Part shown: one piece after another, positions 60,837-64,000 of the stretch | Layout: each line of letters starts with the position of its first letter | Position numbering within the stretch: the first letter of the stretch is position 1 | NCBI GenBank assembly: GCA_036971715.1 | Contig: JAVHJL010000013.1 | Coordinates: 1,240,001 to 1,304,000 of the forward strand | From: Arthrobotrys musiformis | Lineage: Eukaryota; Ascomycota; Orbiliomycetes; Orbiliales; Orbiliaceae | Direction: 5' to 3' | Length of the DNA: 64,000 nucleotides | The notes under the pieces: generated by a model | Told to the model about the DNA's origin: nothing | Seen by the model: the letters and a program-made list of their open reading frames with translations, nothing else | The model's database searches: none | Translations under genes and position numbers: made by a program

Positions 60837-63800
60837 GTTGAAGGCTGGGAGAATAAAATCGTATTTGAAAAGGGAGACTGCTGCAAGGAGTTTGTCGTGG
60901 AGACCCGAGGCGCCGGGTCGATAGAATAGCGAGGAAATGGCGAATCTGGATCGTTCGGCGATTTTAGGACCCGATACACTGGAACACGCCAACTGGTGCT
61001 TGGATCCTGGATTTCAGAAAGCAAGGAGGCAGAGAATCTTCAAATTCTTCGGTTTTCGGAATATGGCATATGGCCCGCCTTCGATTACGAGAGAGATATC
61101 GCCACTCGATTTAAAAAGAAAATTCTGTCACCGCATATGCACAGTGAATGTTTGAGGGGAAGGCAATTTCATTATATTATTATATTATTCGCTGAAAGAG
61201 GGAGCCTATCGACTGGCGGTGCCTAAGGACTTATAAGTGCAGGAGGAAAGGAAAGGCCTTGCTTTTTTCCCGGTCCTAAGCAGCGCAGCTCAAGCAGCTA
61301 GGTAAACTAAGCAGCGGATCTGGAACAGTCCAGGTGTGGCGGTCGCCAGTTTGCATCTGACTGACCGCGAGGAAAGAAAAGCACACCAAGCTCTATAAGA
61401 TTAGCGCCTATGAGTGATAGCCCACTAAATATAATGCATTGCGCATCAACGTCGAGGACGTTGATTGAGTCAACGGAAAGACGGGATATGGGGTGAGAGC
61501 AAAATAAAGCTTGGGTTCGTTGACGATGCATGATGTACCACCCATAGTCCTAGCTAGTACTATAGCATAGTGCAGTATCTATCCTCTATCGGTCCGGGAA
61601 CGACAGAGCCAACTCCCCACGAATATGTCGACTATTCCTAGTTTGTGAACTCTGAACCACAGCTTTGGATCGATATCCGAAGCGTGGATGCAACAAGGTC
61701 AACGGCCGGATATCGTGTTGATTGATCAATATATGCATTGGGGGGGCACAGCTATCTTGGGTATAATTATTTTACGTACTTACAAACACTTTTCAAGGTG
61801 GGATTGTGATACTATACAAATTGTATTGGCTGGCAGATAATCGAGACGTCGCTGGGGGTTTGAAATACTCCACATTTGAAGCCATATACGATGGCCCGCC
61901 TCCTTAATCTTCTCTCTTTCTTTCGTCCTATTTCCCCTCTTCACTGGACAAGGCCCAAGAATTGACAGCGAAGCCTAAACCTTCCACACCGGATTCAACC
62001 GCACCGATGTTGCGTGACATTGACGATTCATCCTGTTCAGAATATGTGTTGTGGGCGGGCTAATGCAATGACTGCTCTTATTATAAACGGGTCAGCCACA
62101 TGGTCTGCAGCTGGTGTATCAAACCAAGGTTTTGTACCGAGATTGAAATGCTTTGGACAGGCACAGTGCTTGCAGTTTTGATACATGCATTTGAAGACGA
62201 CGGTGTCGCCAGCCGCCGGTCCCGGAGTGCAAACAGCAACAGCAAGGCCACTATACCTCGGTATCAAGCAAAGCCCTCTGATACCTTAACTTGCATGATA
62301 TAGGATTATTATGTTGGTGGCAGAGGCACGAAGGCAAACATACATAATTGTTTGCATATCCGCCTTGAGATGGGAGGAGGGGGGGAAAATTGGAAAGGCG
62401 GAAGATTGACATTAGGCCTTTGGGTCTCGTTCTTCTCCCTTCACCACTGCACAGCAAAGACCGGGCGGATGTTTGGTTCCTCGCGCACATGCACACTTTA
62501 AACTTTCGTCGATGCAATTTTGTCAGTGAGGATAGGACTTAAATCAGGTCATTCGGATCCGAGGAGGCAACATTGCAGTGTCGAGTTTTAGATTTCTAGT
62601 TACCCGACAGTTTAATTTCGACACTCCTGAGCCGGCTGACCTGAAAGAAAAGTAACAGATTTGATATTCCGGTACCGTCGTCACTACCTCGGGTACGCAT
62701 ACCCGATCGCGATACTGTCGACAAAAGGGCCACCCTGGAATTTGCAACGCCTAGGCTTCACGTATCCATAATAGCGATGTATCAACATCGTGCAACGTTT
62801 GTGCAAACACTCGGATTCGATACTCGCCCGTATCTGTAGCCTGTGCAGATCATTCTCGATAAAGAGGCTATTTTTTTTTTGCCAGACGGCCGTCGTAGGC
62901 AAGCAGCCTTGTCGGCGACAAGTTGGCGAGTTCGGGTATCACCAGATTAGATTGATGTTCCTCCATAATAATGGCCGGTGATGGATGAGACTGAAGGGTA
63001 GAATTGACTTCCATCATTGGGGTGAGTTTTGACGGGAAGTGGCATACACCGTGTTTGAGACCCCTGTTCCGTCGAGGTCGTGTCGACACCGTATATCCCT
63101 GTCGCCGCGATCTTGATCGGTCTCGATGGTGTTAAAAATAACCAGGTGACCGGAACAAAGCGTGCGTATGTGCCCGGGCCTCTCTCGTAATTGATTGACG
63201 TTCCTTCGGCAAGATGCAACCACGACTGGATTATTTAGACAAGCTTGCAAGGTTGAGGGGCATGTTGTAACAGAGCTTCGTTCGAGCTTCCAGAAGCCGT
63301 GGAATCGGACGGAGATTGTAGCAACCCGCTTTAGCTCGATATCGATGGTGTCACAAGAATAGATTACATCGGGGGGCGAGTTTTCTCGTACTCGGTGGGG
63401 AAATATTAAATGTAATTGTTGTTCACATGATGATAGGTATATGTCTAATGCTGTGTGAAGTTCATCGAGACCGGGGGGTGATGAACAACCCCGCGTCATC
63501 GTCGAATGACCACCTCGCATCTGAAGGTAAGAGTCGTCGAGTAGGGGCTTGATGAGACTGAGGGAAAGGAATGGAGGAGGTACGGGATACAAGCCCATAC
63601 CTAGCTACTTACCTACTTACCTTCCATCAGTTCCCCTTTTGTGTCACTCGGAGTATAGACCCGTGTGTGAATAGTGTTAGGGAGATGTCAAAAAAGAAGA
63701 CAGGAAAAAGAAAAAGAACATGCGGCGTAACCTCTGAATCCGGAATTCCGTTTGTGCATGTTGATGTTCGATCGGTTTTTCAAACTTAACGCTTGACCTT

Positions 63801-64000
63801 GAGGTTACGCAGGAAGGACGACTGTAAAATTACGGCAAGCCGTTTCAATCAACCGTGAAATGACCTCGGACACAGTGTCTCGAGAGAATGAATATGGATG
63901 ACAATTACAAGCCTGAGGAGGGGTCGCGGGTTCTGTCGGCAGATGCATGCACACGTCCTAGGCTATACGCAGGCACTTATATCATCTCCAGTGGCTCCGA
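60837..64000. other. Intergenic, no supported gene
   Basis: About 3.2 kb to the right edge. The region next to 60836 is the methyltransferase promoter. The longest frame (63598-63014, minus) has no family resemblance or coding bias. Confidence 0.45.

Noticed and set aside
63014..63598. Minus-strand frame of 194 codons
   Set aside because: No recognisable domain, no codon bias and no splice context; long open frames of this size occur by chance at this GC content.
1..64000. CRISPR arrays, rRNA, tRNA, operon-like prokaryotic genes
   Set aside because: No regularly spaced repeats, no tRNA-like cloverleaf with a T-loop box was recognised, and the spliced genes show that this is eukaryotic nuclear DNA.

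Overview
The window looks like nuclear DNA of a filamentous ascomycete (Pezizomycotina). The evidence is: short spliceosomal introns (about 50-250 bp) with GTAAGT-type donors and CTAAC/CTAAT branch sites, pyrimidine-rich leaders, and a clear XlnR/Xyr1-type zinc-cluster regulator. Two genes are very intron-dense: a glutathione transferase with 14 exons and a methyltransferase with 11. That would fit an early-diverging, intron-rich lineage such as Pezizomycetes or Orbiliomycetes. This placement is an inference, and no species can be named.

Layout. 0.4-2.7 kb (-): glutathione S-transferase with micro-exons. 7.8-8.4 kb (+): an unknown 216-residue protein with C-ending codon bias. 9.2-10.5 kb (-): anthranilate phosphoribosyltransferase (tryptophan synthesis). 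12.0-13.7 kb (+): Tim44 of the mitochondrial import motor. 14.6-15.9 kb (+): Sgt2-type TPR co-chaperone. 17.9-19.2 kb (+): aldo-keto reductase of the pyridoxal-reductase type, convergent with a 792-residue unknown protein at 19.5-22.0 kb (-). 22.7-23.7 kb (+): GILT-like protein. 25.3-26.3 kb (-): unknown protein with a myristoylation/palmitoylation N-terminus. 29.7-31.4 kb (-): aldehyde dehydrogenase, divergent from a Clr2-type silencing factor at 32.5-34.6 kb (+). 38.8-41.9 kb (-): XlnR-like activator. 53.9-55.2 kb (+): alpha/beta hydrolase with a mitochondrial-type leader, convergent with an eIF2-alpha-kinase-like protein at 55.4-57.5 kb (-). 58.7-60.8 kb (-): LaeA-like methyltransferase.

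The rest is intergenic. The longest empty stretch, about 12 kb between the XlnR gene and the hydrolase, holds a probable decayed coding region at 48.5-49.2 kb. The genes are a typical eukaryotic mixture (amino-acid synthesis, mitochondrial import, chaperone, redox enzymes, silencing, translation control, carbon-source regulation) and do not form an operon or an obvious metabolite cluster. No CRISPR, rRNA, tRNA or intact transposon was recognised. I did not find a convincing undescribed system. The most notable points are gene architecture (7-, 13- and 15-nt internal exons; first exons of 3 and 4 nt), a cysteine-rich insert in the kinase, a redox-motif change in the GILT-like protein, a CreA-type site cluster upstream of the XlnR gene, and the relic. 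All gene models come from reading splice sites by eye and have no transcript support.
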